Assembly (NCBI RefSeq): GCF_018294505.1
Contig: NC_057809.1
Span: forward strand, 507,991,914-508,055,913
DNA length: 64,000 bases
Direction: 5' to 3'
DNA from: Triticum aestivum
Taxonomy: Eukaryota > Streptophyta > Magnoliopsida > Poales > Poaceae
Part shown: positions 23,526-34,894 of the stretch, piece after piece
Position numbering within the stretch: the stretch's first letter is position 1
Layout: every line of letters starts with the position of its first letter
Program-made: the position numbers and the translations under genes
Notes under the pieces: generated by a model
Seen by the model: the letters and a program-made list of their open reading frames with translations, nothing else
What the model was told of the DNA's origin: nothing
The model's database searches: none

Positions 23526-24146
23526 GGATACAAGGGATCAAGCCCTAACAAATTTATTCGATTACATGAGAAATCTCATCCAACCCCATCACCGCCCTGC
23601 AAGCCTACGAAGGAATTACTCACTCCGGGTGGTGAGCATCTTGAAATTGGTGATGAAGAAGGGTTGGTGATGATGATGGCGGTGAATCCCCCCCTCTAGA
23701 GCCTAGAAGGGACTCTAGATCTGGCCTCCCGATGAAGAAAAGGAGGTGGTGTCAGCTCTGTATCTTAAAATGCGATGAAACTTCTTCTCTTATTTTTTTC
23801 CTCAGAAAATAGGAATTTATAGGCTTGAGATTAGGGATGGTGGAGATCCGTGGGCCCGACAAAGCACTTGGGCTCACCTAGGGGTGGCCGCACCCCGGTG
23901 CCTTGTGGGTAATAGGGAGGGCCCCTCTGGTGGGTCCTGGCTCCAGTATTTTTCATAAATTCCGTAAGAAATCTCGAAGAAGTTTTGTCCAATTCCGAGA
24001 ACTTTTATTTCTACCCAAAAACAACACCATGGTAGTTCGGCTGAAAACATCGTCATTCCGGGTTGGTTCCGTTCAAATCTTGCAAATTAGAGTCCAAAAC
24101 AGGAGCAAAAGTGTTCAAAAAAGTAGATACGACAAAGACATATCAG
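23526..24146 (-). repeat. WHAM-like LTR with truncated U5 joined to a primer-binding site (minus strand)
   Basis: On the minus strand it starts TGATATGTCTTTGTC at 24146 and aligns with the plus-strand LTR at 39118 (shared CCATGGTGTTGTTTTT, AAAGTTCTCGGAAT, GTGAGTAATTCCTTCGTAGGC, CTTGATCCCT). It ends near 23530 without the last ~750 bases of that LTR and runs directly into GGCATCGTTGACGGGGA (about 23517-23533), a decayed tRNA-Asp-type primer site. It is clearly a different family from the LTR at 17828-19049. Confidence 0.7.
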
Positions 24147-24260
24147 TAATATGCCCAATTTTCAGTTTTTCCATTTTTTTAGTAAAAGGTAGTCATGCTG
24201 AAATATATTTTTACCCTTTTTTAAGCAATGCTATGAAGTGAAATATTTTTTCATATACAT

Positions 24261-24372
24261 ATGGATCGGACTATAAATGAGTTCTTCCTGGTGGCATTGG
24301 AAGATATGAATCACAAAGGCGAAAAAGAGATATTATGTTCATGTAAGAAGTGCGAAAACGGAGTTTTGATTG
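24261..24372 (+). pseudogene. CACTA transposase-associated domain, 5' part, split by a retroelement
   Basis: ATG 24261 opens a frame starting MDRTINEFF and containing CSCKKCENG, the Cys-rich core of the domain found at the N-terminus of TNP2/TnpD-like CACTA transposases. After 37 codons it is interrupted at 24372 by the LTR retroelement at 24373. It continues in frame at 34473. The 114 bases between 24147 and 24260 are CACTA sequence with nothing else recognised. Confidence 0.78.
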
Positions 24373-25500
24373 TGTAACATCCCAAAATTCTAAATTTTGG
24401 AATTTTATATTAAATGAATAGTTTTGATTGTTTGTTTGATTGTGCTGTGGTTGCTTGTGTGAAATTGAGTGAAATTTGAAACTTTTTGAAAGTTGAATGA
24501 GAGGGAATGAAATGACTTTCCCAAACTTTCACCTTGCATTTATGATCTCCATGAATTCATATACATTTCATCACAAAACCCTAGAGTGAAGATGATATGA
24601 CTTCTTCCATTTAAATAAATGAAAAGGGTTTTGAAAAGATTTGAATTCCATTTGGAAATATTTCAAATTCAGAAACTTTATGCAACTCAATGAGTTTCAT
24701 GAGAGAAGATAAAATGACTTCTTCAAATGCTAAGAAAGAGAGTTGGAAGTTTCAAAGAATCAAATTGAAAGTCCCTTTGAAGTTATTTTGAAACCCACTT
24801 TCAATTTGGAGTTATTTGTTTTTTATTCGAATTAATTTTCTCCAAAAATAAAATATATGGAAAATAGGGTAAAATGATTCCCTACAATAGAGAAGTAGAG
24901 AAAATGAGTTTGAAATCATTTTGGTATTTTAAATTATTTTTATTTGGTTTCTAAATGAACCACTAGTACTGTTGCTTTATTTAAATTTTTATGGAATTTA
25001 TTTGCCACTGAAAATATGTTCATCATTTAGGAAATCTTTTTCTAAAAAATTTGATATATAATATGCCTATGTATAATTTTATTTTTATTTTCGTTATTCA
25101 ATTTGTCCTTTTCTGTTTCTATTTAAAAAATAAACTGCGCGTGCGCCTGGAACTAACTGTCGCCCACGAGCGCCCCTTCATTTTTTTCTTCTCTCCTACG
25201 TGAGCCAGGCCCAGCTAGACATTTTTTTCACTTTGGCAAAAATTTGTTTAAAAAAAAACTACAACGCGCGCGACCGGCCGAACACTTTTAGGCCCACCTC
25301 TCTTTTCGCCTCTATTTCTTTTCTTTTCGTCTACATTGAGTCCCAAATTGCCTAGCATTTGACCTCTAAGCCTCTTTTCCATCTATAAATATCGACTCAT
25401 GGAGCCTCCAAAAACCATCCACTACAGGTTAAATCAATATTTTGGTTTGACTAGCTTCACAAAAGAAAAATATATTTCTTCTCTCCGGCGGGATTTCTGG

Positions 25501-26015
25501 ATCATCCACTACGGGTTAAATCAATATGTTGTATGGCGCGGAGTGTTGACCGACTAAAAGGCGACATGTTCAACAGTTAGGTGCGGCGGAGATGCGTATG
25601 TTGAGATGGATGTGTGGCCACACAAGGAAGGATCGAGTCCAGAATGATGATATACGAGATAGAGTTGGGGTAGCACCAATTGAGGATAAGCTTGTCCAAC
25701 ATCGTCTGAGATGGTTTGGGCATATTAAGCACAAGCCTCTAGAAGCTCCAGTGCATAGCGGATGGCTAAAACGTGCGGAGAATGTCAAGAGAGGGCGGGG
25801 TAGACTGAATTTGACATGGGAGGAGTCCGTTAAGAGAGACCTGGAGGACTGGAGTATCACCAAAGAGCTAGCTATGGACAGGGGTGCGTGGAAGCTTGCT
25901 ATCCATGAGCCAGAGCCATGAGTTGGTTGCGAGATCTTATGGGTTTCACCTCTAGCCTACCCCAACTTTTTTCGGACTAAAGTCTTTGTTGTTGTTGTTG
26001 TTGTTTGTTGTTGTT
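25501..26015 (+). mobile_element. 5'-truncated LINE (RTE-like) with TTG-repeat tail
   Basis: The insertion is bounded by a perfect 14-bp duplication GGCGGGATTTCTGG (25487-25500 and 26016-26029) and is absent from the other LTR. It ends in a run of TTG repeats (about 25988-26015), typical of plant RTE-clade LINEs. Its first ~28 bases copy nearby LTR sequence rather than LINE sequence. Confidence 0.92.
25592..25921 (+). pseudogene. C-terminal fragment of a LINE reverse-transcriptase polyprotein
   Basis: An open frame of 109 residues ending at TGA 25919-25921 has the C-terminal tail of plant LINE ORF2 proteins: MLRWMCGHTRKDR, RVGVAPIEDKLVQHRLRWFGH, then GRGRLNLTWEESVKRDL and a final IHEPEP. This lies downstream of the polymerase core, which is absent because the copy is 5'-truncated. 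It carries no catalytic motif and has no start of its own. Confidence 0.88.
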
Positions 26016-28235
26016 GGCGGGATTTCTGGAAGTTGTCTCCTCTCTCTGAAGTCGTCTTTTCTCTATCTTATAAAGGTAGCTTTATTTGTATTTTTTTATA
26101 CTTCCATAGCCTATTATTTTTAGACTAGTGTACGATAGAATAATTAGATTTATAAATTAGTCCATGTAATTACATTTTAAGACTAGAATTATTTTAGTCA
26201 TAGCTCTTTTTCTTCCGTAAAACAACTTGACTCTGATTTTTCAAATAGACATAACTTTTTACTCGTTCATCCCAATTAGACGTAACCAACGCCAATATTT
26301 TCATCTTAATTCCACCTATCTAGAGAATCTATCAAATAAACTTTTTGTAACTTTAAAATTTCAAAATTTGTTCAGATTCATATTCAAACTTATTTTGATC
26401 ATATCTTTTTATCCGTAGCTTCGTTTCCGATGAACCCAACTGCATCGGATTCGTATTGAAATAATCTTTCTGTTCGCACAACTAGTGTCAGCTTTCCAAC
26501 ATATAATTTAGATCTGAGCCAGTTACTCTACTAGTCCACCAAAGAGTTGTTACACAACATTCTAAGTAGATTCAATGCTATGTTGAATTACTTGATCCGT
26601 TATTTTCAATCTAGTAATTCTTTTTCCTAGATTCATATTGACTTCCTATATCCAGTAGCATCATTAGTTTCAACTTTTGATCTTTTCAAATTTGAACAAT
26701 TCAAATTTGAACTCAAAGCTTCACTTGATCATATCTTGTAAACTATAGCGCTTTTTCAATTGATTCCTTTTTCATATTGAATCCCTAGGCATAATCTAAC
26801 ATCTTGAGCCATCACCACACTTTTTCACCGAAATTAGGATCTGATCTTGCAAAGTAATTTGATGGTTCTTTTGGAGTTTTCGCAATTTTCCTTTGCATTT
26901 CCTTTTTGGTCTTTGAGTGATTGCTTATGTGTGGATAAAATTGCTTGCTTACGATAGATTGATCGGAGTGTGACGAGTAGAACTATCTGGAATTATGAGT
27001 GCAAAGAATCTTCATCAACAGTACAAGGCAAGTTCACACCTTGATGATACTTTTCTATACCCAATTTTTACTATGCATTAGTTCTCCCTTACAAATTTGC
27101 ATGAGTAAGATTGGGAATTGGGGCATTGCTATGTTGTTCATGAGGTAGGAATCTATGACTTTGAAACGCCCCAGAATTATTCTTTATGTCATATAGTGCT
27201 TAGCCATGCTCATAGACGGGGATTGGTATGTGAGATTCATGCAAGTTATGAGAGAAATAATAATTAATGGTAACTTAAGTGGCAACATCAACACACATCT
27301 GGGTGGAATGGTTGGGGCACCCTGGAGAAACTAGTGGCTTGCCTGGGCACCTGGAGAAACCAGTGCTTGCCCAAGGGGATCTCGGAGGACCCGTGAGATC
27401 ACCCTATGGAATGCCACCCAGGCATAGTTGAGTAATTTGTGCGAAACATTTCCATGATAGGCTAGCAGATGTAGGGGAATTGTAGGTGTACTGAGCTATC
27501 TATCGGTTAAGGGGACCTCTTTGGAAAGACTATGTCTCGATCATCCGGTTCTCAAACATCAGGCAGTGCGAGGAATTCAACGGAGGAGATCGATTCTTGT
27601 GGGGAAAAGTGCGCAAACCTCTGTAGAGTGTACAAACTAATCATGATTAGCCGTGTCCCCGGTTATGGACAACTTTGAGTATCCAGAAGTGGATTATTGG
27701 TTGATCTCACCATGTTACTTAATTAATATATTGGGTTATTAATGACTTAGCAATTTTGGGATTGAGTTGGAGAAACCTTCTCAATAATGGCATAAACTTG
27801 GTAGTAAAATAAGATTTATTCCTTTGTTCTAGGGAAAATTTAGCTTTATTCAAAATTAAACTTAGAGCCTCCACCAGACAAATATGCATATAGGGATAGA
27901 CATTTTCATTATTATTCTTTGGTGTGAAATTGCCAGTACATTCAATGTACTGACCTACATGGCTCCAACGTCTCATGTTGCAGGAATCATAGAACGAGTA
28001 AGTAATACGTTAGGGTTACGATGTCTACACTCAACTTTGTCATTGGTGTTATTGGGACTCCACAATTTTGATGTTACTTCTGCTATATGGAATGAGGTAA
28101 TAGTATTGACGTCACTTTTTACACGTGATTGAACTCTGTTATAAATCCTCGAGTAATGTGTGTGTCAGCATACCGATCCAAGGATGACACTTAAGCACAG
28201 GGACTTCGATCCATTCGGGTTGGTTCACTACAAGA

Positions 28236-28247
28236 TGGTATCAGAGC
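28236..28247 (+). other. Primer-binding site, initiator-Met tRNA
   Basis: TGGTATCAGAGC begins three bases after the 5' LTR and matches the iMet tRNA 3' end exactly over 12 bases. Confidence 0.9.
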
Positions 28248-28749
28248 ACATGTTGACTGTAGGACGTGACCCCAGAAACTGGCAAGCCCTTAGGAGATGA
28301 TTTCTCTAAAACTTTATTTTCAAGATGATTCTTTAACTCTCATCTTTTCTATTCTTTACCAAATATTTCCTCTCACCCAGAACTGTTAGACTATACTATT
28401 TCCCCCTTTTTACCACATGAAGATTCAACTGATGAGCCCAATCCGAGAAGGAGAAGATTCAGACAACTAAGACCACTCCAGAACAAAGAGGATTTCACCA
28501 TGCATTAGAAGTGTTGAAGCTACAATAGTGGATACTCCGAAGATTTGAAGAGTTTGATGACTTTGAAGATCTATTGACCTTTAGAAGACCAAACCCCTGT
28601 TATATACTTACGTTAGATGCGACAATTGTGAGCTGTCATTTGTTTGATATTTTTCGATGGCCAAAAAATAAAGCATGTCTCTTCAAAACTATTGTTTATA
28701 TGGTGTGTATCCCTCTCTATCTCTCTTATCTCATCCCAAAACCCTTGGA

Positions 28750-29729
28750 ACCAATACAGGGTGAATGAAGATGGACTTGTATTCTCTAGACGGATGACCC
28801 AGCTGGAGGCAGAGCTATGGACACAAAACATTGAGGATCACTTCAGGAAAAATTTGATTGCAAGGAAGTATGAGGTTCAATAAGCTCTTCAGTACTTTAC
28901 AAAACGTGCTACAACAATGGTGGAAAATTCATCAAGCCATACAAGGATGTAATGGAGCAAAACGTTGGGAGGAATTCAAGAAGACTCTGTTAAAATCCCA
29001 TCTCATCAGAAAGCATGGTGATAACCCGAAGAAGAAACCTTGTGCTTGTAGGATTTGTGGAGAGATAGGACACACCCAGAAAGAGCACAAGGATGAATGC
29101 CCTCACTGTGAAGAAAGTCACCCAACTGAAGAATGCCCAAATAGGCAGGTTACTTGTTTCGTGTGTGAAGGGACTACCCACTACCCTGCTCAGTGTCACA
29201 TTTACCCCATGGTACAACGAACTATCCAGCAGAAGAAAGAAGCAACAAAAGAAGCCCTCGTGGAAATTTTAGAAGAACATGTGATGAAGGAAGATGTTGA
29301 GGGCACACCCGAAGAAGATCAAATTAAACTTTACACAAAGTCATGCTATTCATGTGGAGAAGAAGGACACATCTCCTAGTATTGTCTGAAGGAGTATCTA
29401 GTAGAATTCCCGACAGTGGAAGTAGAGTATGACCCACAGGAAATAGAAGTCCTGATTGTTACGGAAAAGTCCAGGAAGAGAAATAGAATGTATCCCCAGA
29501 ACAACCCAATTTCTACAAAGAAGGACCTGAGTGATATCACATGTTACAGGTGCAAGGATTTAGGTCATTACGCTTATAAATGTCCGGATAAGAAGCTAAA
29601 AAAATCCAAGGAGCCTACATAATCACAAAGAAGCCCCGAGACATGTCGGAAATCGATTGTTTTCACTGCAAAGAAGCGGGACATTTTGCTAGGGAATGTT
29701 CAGAACAGATGAAAGCTGGAGCTGAGTAG
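28750..29729 (+). pseudogene. Gag-like protein with up to six zinc knuckles, broken
   Basis: After an early region with stops near 28795 and 28853, the frame 28858-29379 contains a Trp-rich capsid-like segment (QQWWKIHQAI, AKRWEEFKKTLLKSHL) and the first knuckles: CRICGEIGHTQKEH, CPHCEESHPTEEC, CFVCEGTTHYPAQC and CYSCGEEGHIS. A TAG at 29377 follows, then the frame continues with CYRCKDLGHYAYKC (about 29543-29584). After a further stop and frame change, CFHCKEAGHFAREC lies at about 29660-29701, ending at TAG 29727. Such proteins bind the element RNA. Four units fit C-x2-C-x4-H-x4-C; the first two are variants. Confidence 0.78.
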
Positions 29730-31063
29730 TTGAGATTTCGATATGGATAATAAGAGTAGTAGAAAGCAATTTTATTTTCATAAGTTCAATGAGTTGAATT
29801 ATGTAATGGGTGCTCAGAGATTGTAATAAATTCATGAAATCAATAAAGTTCATGTGTCATGATTTCATACGTTGAATTTTATGAGTTGTTACTCTATGAA
29901 GAAAGATTTTGACCATTTTCGAGGATATGAGAAATATGGTCTATGGAAAAATTTGTGCATTTCAAGGGTGGTAGTACCCTGTCAGGACACTTGACCCCTG
30001 GAAAGGATAATGATATTCCACGCAGTGAACTTTGGACAAAATAAGTATGAGTTTTATCTCGATATGTGGGATACCCCAAGAATATGAAGGGATGAAGTAC
30101 TATTGGATATAAAGGAGGTATAATGTTGGGAATATGGAACAATTGTAACCCCAGGATGAGTTAAAGCTATACATGTGTTGAAGTGCGCCCATAACCCACA
30201 TGCCCATGAATTAATAAGGATCAAGTACTCCATGGAAGAAGAAATTTCGGAATAAGTTGTGATTTGATCAGTAGACGTTTCTTAGGAGGATACAAAAACC
30301 CAAGAGTTGTGAAGAATGATAGATGTTTTGTTCAGCTCATAGAAGCAATGGATATATCCGAACTCAGTTCGTCGACAAGAGAAATTCTGCAATGCTTGTG
30401 AGGATGACCAAGTGTTAGAATGCCAGATGCACTAAACCATATAGAAGGTAATGATTTGGGTGCGGAATGGATTGATCACCATGCCAACTTACTCTTATTA
30501 TTCGCCTCTGCTATATGGGATGGTAAATCTGAGTGACTTATCCATAGTAGAGAGATGACGATATCAAAAACCTTGTTTGAACCTTAGAATGGTATAATAA
30601 TTTTTTTCCTTGTACAAGGCAGTTGTTGCCCACCGTAGGCCATACAATGAGAATGAAGCCCAGAACTATTTTCTGCAGGGACCCAGTCAAATTGTTTGAT
30701 GATGACCACCATGATATATTGATAGTTGTTTAGTATCAGCGCCAGACCTGTCAGCTGAGAAGCCACTGTCTCGGAAGAACCTTAATTACCATGATGCAAG
30801 GATACAAGGATGAGGAAAATGTTATGCCACTACCGGAAGAGCCCGGAGAAGGAATTATCCTGAAGATCTAAGAAGATTGACACTGCCAACAATAAGGATG
30901 GAGTACCTGAGTTTTGATGGAACCATAACCATGCTTCTAAGGGTGGTAGCACCCCAGACCTTCGTGACAATCGATGGATTTTTGAGGAGACCCCGAACCA
31001 AAACTATTTCTTGCTAGCCTTTCCGAATCTCGAGGGTGAGATTCATTTTAAGTGTGGTAGGTT
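29730..31063 (+). other. Non-coding internal 3' region of the LARD-like element
   Basis: Stops are frequent in all frames and no pol motif is seen. Sequence just before the 3' LTR (AAGTGTGGTAGGTT) is the likely polypurine-tract equivalent. Some stretches (for example near 30010-30110) look like degraded coding sequence but I cannot assign them. Confidence 0.6.
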
Positions 31064-34000
31064 TGTAACATGCCAAAATTCTAAAAATTGGAATGTTATA
31101 TTAAATGAATAGTTTTGATTGTTTGTTTGATTGTGCTGTGGTTGCTTATGTGAAATTGAGTGAAATTTGAAACTTTTTGAAAGTTGAATGAGAGGGAATG
31201 AAATGACTTTCCCAACCTTTCACCTTGCAATTATGATCTCCATGAATGCATATTCATTTCATCACAAAACCCTAGAGTGAAGATGATATGAATTCTTCCA
31301 TTTAAATAAATGAAAAGGGTTTTGAAAAGATTTGAACTCCATTTGTAAATATTCCAAATTTGGAAACTTTATGCAACTCAATGAGTTTCATGAGAGAAGA
31401 TAAAATGACTTCTTCAAATGCTAAGAAAGAGAGTTAGAAGTTCCAAATAATCAAATTGAAAGTCCCTTTGAAGTTATTTTGAAACCCACTTTCAATTTGG
31501 AGTTATTTAGTTTTTATTCAAATTATTTTTCTCCAAAATGAAATATATAGAAAATAGGGTAAAATGATTTCCTACAGTAGAAAATTAGAGAAAAATGAGT
31601 TAGAAATCATTTTGGTATTTTGAACCACTAGTACTGTTCGCTTTTATTTAAATTTTTGTGGAATTTATTTGCCTATGTACAATTTTATTTTGAACCACTA
31701 GTTTAGGAAATGCTTTTTTGAAAATTTTGATATATAATATGCCTATGTACAATTTTATTTTTATTTTCGTTATTCATTTTGTCCTTTTCTGTTTCTATTT
31801 ACAAAAAAAAACTATGCGTGCGCGTGGAACTAACTGCCGCCCACATGCGCAGCATAGTGGCATCGGGCGCCCCATCATTTTTTTCTTCTCTCCTACATGG
31901 GCCAGGCCCAGCCAGCCATTTTTTTCTTTTTTTCACTTTGGCTGAATTTTGTTTTAAAAAATACAACGCGCACGGCCGGCCGAACACTTTTAGGCCCATG
32001 CGAGCGCCTCTCTTTTCGCCTCTATTTCTTTTTTCTTTTCGTCTACATTTAGTCCCATATTACCTAGCCTTTGACCCCCAAGCCTCTCTTCTACATATAA
32101 ATATAGACCCATATAGCCTCCAAAAATCATCTACTTCGGGTTAAATCAATATTTTGGTTTGACTAGCTTCACAAAAAAAATATTTCTTCTCTCCGGCGGG
32201 ACTACTGAAAGTTGTCTCCTCTCTCCGAAGTCATCTTTTCTCTATCTTATAAAGATATCATTCTTCGTATTTTTTTATACTTCCATAGCCTATTATTTTT
32301 AGACTAGTGTATGCTAAAATAATTAGATTTACAAATTAGTCCCTGTATTTACATTTTAAGACTAGAATTCTTTTAGCCATAGCTCTTTTTCTTCCGTAAA
32401 ATAGTTTGACTCAGATTTTCTAAATAGTCATAACTTTTTACTCGTTCATCCAAATTAGACGAAACCAACGCCAATATTTTCAAATTGATTCCACCTATCT
32501 AGTGAATATATCAAATAAACTTTTTGCAACTTTCAAATTTTGAAATTTTTTCAGATTCATATTCAAACTTCTTTTAATCATATCCTTTTATCCGTAGCTC
32601 CATATTCGATGAACCCAACTGCATCGGATTCGTATTGAAATAATCTTTTCGTTCGCACAATTAGTGTCATCTTTCCAACATATAATTTTGATCTTAGCTA
32701 GTTACTCTACTAGTCCACCAAAGAGTTGTTAGACGACATTCTAAGCAGATTCAATGCTATGTTGAATTACTTGATTTGTTATTTTCAATCTAGTAATTCT
32801 TTTTCCTACATATTCATATTGACTTTCTTCATCCAGTAGTATCATTAGTTTCAACTTTTGATCTTTTCAAATTTGAACGATTCAAATTTGAACTTGAAGA
32901 TTCACTGGATCATATCTTGTAAACTGCAGCGCTTTTTCAATTGATTCCTTTTTCAGATTGAATCCCTAGGCGTAATCTAACATCTTGAGCCATCACCACA
33001 CTTTTTCACTAAAATTAGGATCTAATCTTGAAAAGTAATTTGATTTGGTTCTTTTGGAGTTTTCGCAATCTTCCTTTGCATTTTTTGGGTCTTTGAGTGA
33101 TTTCGTATGTGTGGATAAAATTGCTTGCTTACGATAGATTGATCGGAGTGTGACGAGTAGAACTATCTGAAATTATGAGTGAAAGAATCTTCATCAACAG
33201 TACAAGACAAGTTCACACCTTGATGATACTTTTCTATACACAGTTTTTACTATGCATTAGTTCACCCTTACAAATTTGCATGAGTATGATTAGGAATTGG
33301 GCCATTGCTATGTACTTCATGAGGTGGGAACCTATGACTTTGAAACACCCCGGGATTATTCATTATGTCATATATTTCTTAGCCATGCTTGTAGACGGGG
33401 ATTGGTATGTGAGATTCATGCAAGTTATGAGAGAAATAATAATTAAGGGTAACTTAAGGTGGCAATAACAACACACATTTGGGTGGAATGGTTGGGGCAC
33501 CTTGGAGAAACCAGTGGCTTGCCCGAGCACCTAGAGAAACCAGTGCTTGCCCAAGGGGATCTCGGAGGACCCGTGAGATCACCCTATGGAATACCACCTA
33601 GGCTCAAAGGGATCATACAATATTTCATGCCTAGAAACTTCCGTGTGCAGCCACAAGCCATTATGGGCTCTGGCATAGTTGAGTAAGTTGTGGGAAACCT
33701 TTCCATGATAGGCTAGCAGATGTAGGGGAATTGTAGGTGTACCGGACTATCTATCAGTTAAGGGGACCTCTTCGGAAAGACTATGTCTCGATCATCCGGT
33801 TCTCAAACATCAGGCAGTGCGTTGAATTCAATAGAGGAGATCAAGTCTTGTGGGGAAAAGTGCGCAAACCTCTACAGAGTGTACAAACTAATCTTGATTA
33901 GCCGTGTCCCCGGTTATGGACAACTTTGAGTATCTAGAAGCAGATTATTGGGTGATCTCACCATGTTACTTAATTAATGTATTGGGTTATTAATGACTTG

Positions 34001-34467
34001 GGAATTTCTGGATTGAGTTGGAGGAACCTTCTCAATAATGGCATAAACTTATTAGTAAAATAAGATTTATTCCTTTCTTGTAGGCAAAAATCAGCTTTAT
34101 GCAAAATTAAACATAGAGCCTCCACCAAACAAATATGCATACAGAGATAGACATTCTTATTATTATTCTATGGTGTGAAATTGCCAGTACATTCAATGTA
34201 CTGAACTACATGGCTGCAACGTCATACGACGAGTAAGTGAGACATTAGGGTTACGATTTCTACACTCAACTTTGCCGTTGGTGTTATTGGGACTCCACAA
34301 TTTTAATGTTACTTCTTCTATATGGAATGAGGTAATAGTATTTACGTTATTTTTTACATGTGATTGAACTTTGTTATAAATCCTCGAGTACTATGTGTGT
34401 CAGCATACCAATCCAGGGATGACACTTAAGCATAGGGACTTGAATCCATTAGGGTCGGGTCGCTACA
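31064..34467 (+). repeat. 3' LTR of the LARD-like element
   Basis: 3404 bp, TGTAACAT to CTACA, aligning with the 5' LTR throughout. It has no LINE and keeps about 75 bp near 33600-33680 that the 5' LTR lost. A short local rearrangement near 31640-31745 repeats TTTTATTTTGAACCACTAGT. Confidence 0.9.
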
Positions 34468-34472
34468 GATTG

Positions 34473-34675
34473 ACCCTTCCAGTGCTCATGTGAAGATGCA
34501 CATGTTGAAACATAGTTTCATGCCTGGTTACACATGGTGGACAATTCATGGTGAGGACAAGGAGGATGTCGAAGTCGAAGGGGCGGCACATGCTGATGAG
34601 CTAGAAGGAGGCATGAAGAACGAGGCCGAACATGAAAATCAGTTGGACGGACATGAAGGCCATGCAGAGGTTTAA
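34473..34675 (+). pseudogene. CACTA transposase-associated domain, 3' part
   Basis: Continues the frame opened at 24261: ...VLI-DPSSAHVK, then HSFMPGYTWWTIHGED, a conserved end of the transposase-associated domain, then a Glu-rich tail stopping at TAA 34673-34675. The large TNP2 catalytic region that should follow in a full transposase is absent, so this CACTA copy is internally deleted. Confidence 0.78.
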
Positions 34676-34894
34676 GAAGTGAGAAACCTTTTGTATAAAA
34701 GGCAAAAAGAATAGAGCAATAAATAACTATCAAAAGGAAGATCCATATGATCATGAGAACCAACAACCTGGCGCCTATCAAGAAGATTGTGAAGTGCAGC
34801 TCAAAACAAAGTGTACAAAAAGAAGCATAAATGCGTTGTTGGATGTAGAAAGTTCTGTCGAGGGAATTCAGAAGTGATGCCACACTTAATTTTA

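Larger units (their letters stand above)
24373..28232 (+). repeat. 5' LTR of the LARD-like element
   Basis: 3860 bp, of which 529 are the LINE and its duplicated target. Compared with the 3' LTR it lacks about 75 bp equivalent to 33600-33680, where a short GGC is shared by both edges. Short frames within it are not conserved between the two LTRs as proteins. Confidence 0.88.
24373..34467 (+). mobile_element. LARD-like LTR retroelement (~10.1 kb) with gag only
   Basis: The LTRs start TGTAACAT and end CTACA. The target duplication GATTG is exact (24368-24372 and 34468-34472) and the interrupted gene rejoins in frame across it. LTRs are very long (3860 bp with a LINE inside; 3404 bp), the internal part only 2.8 kb. 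A gag with many zinc knuckles is present; no protease, reverse transcriptase or integrase is seen. The two LTRs differ by many substitutions and several indels, so the insertion is old. Confidence 0.9.

Noticed and set aside
25415..26029. Reading the LINE frame as a host zinc-finger or kinase-like gene
   Set aside because: The motif order, the TTG tail and the 14-bp target duplication identify a LINE 3' end.
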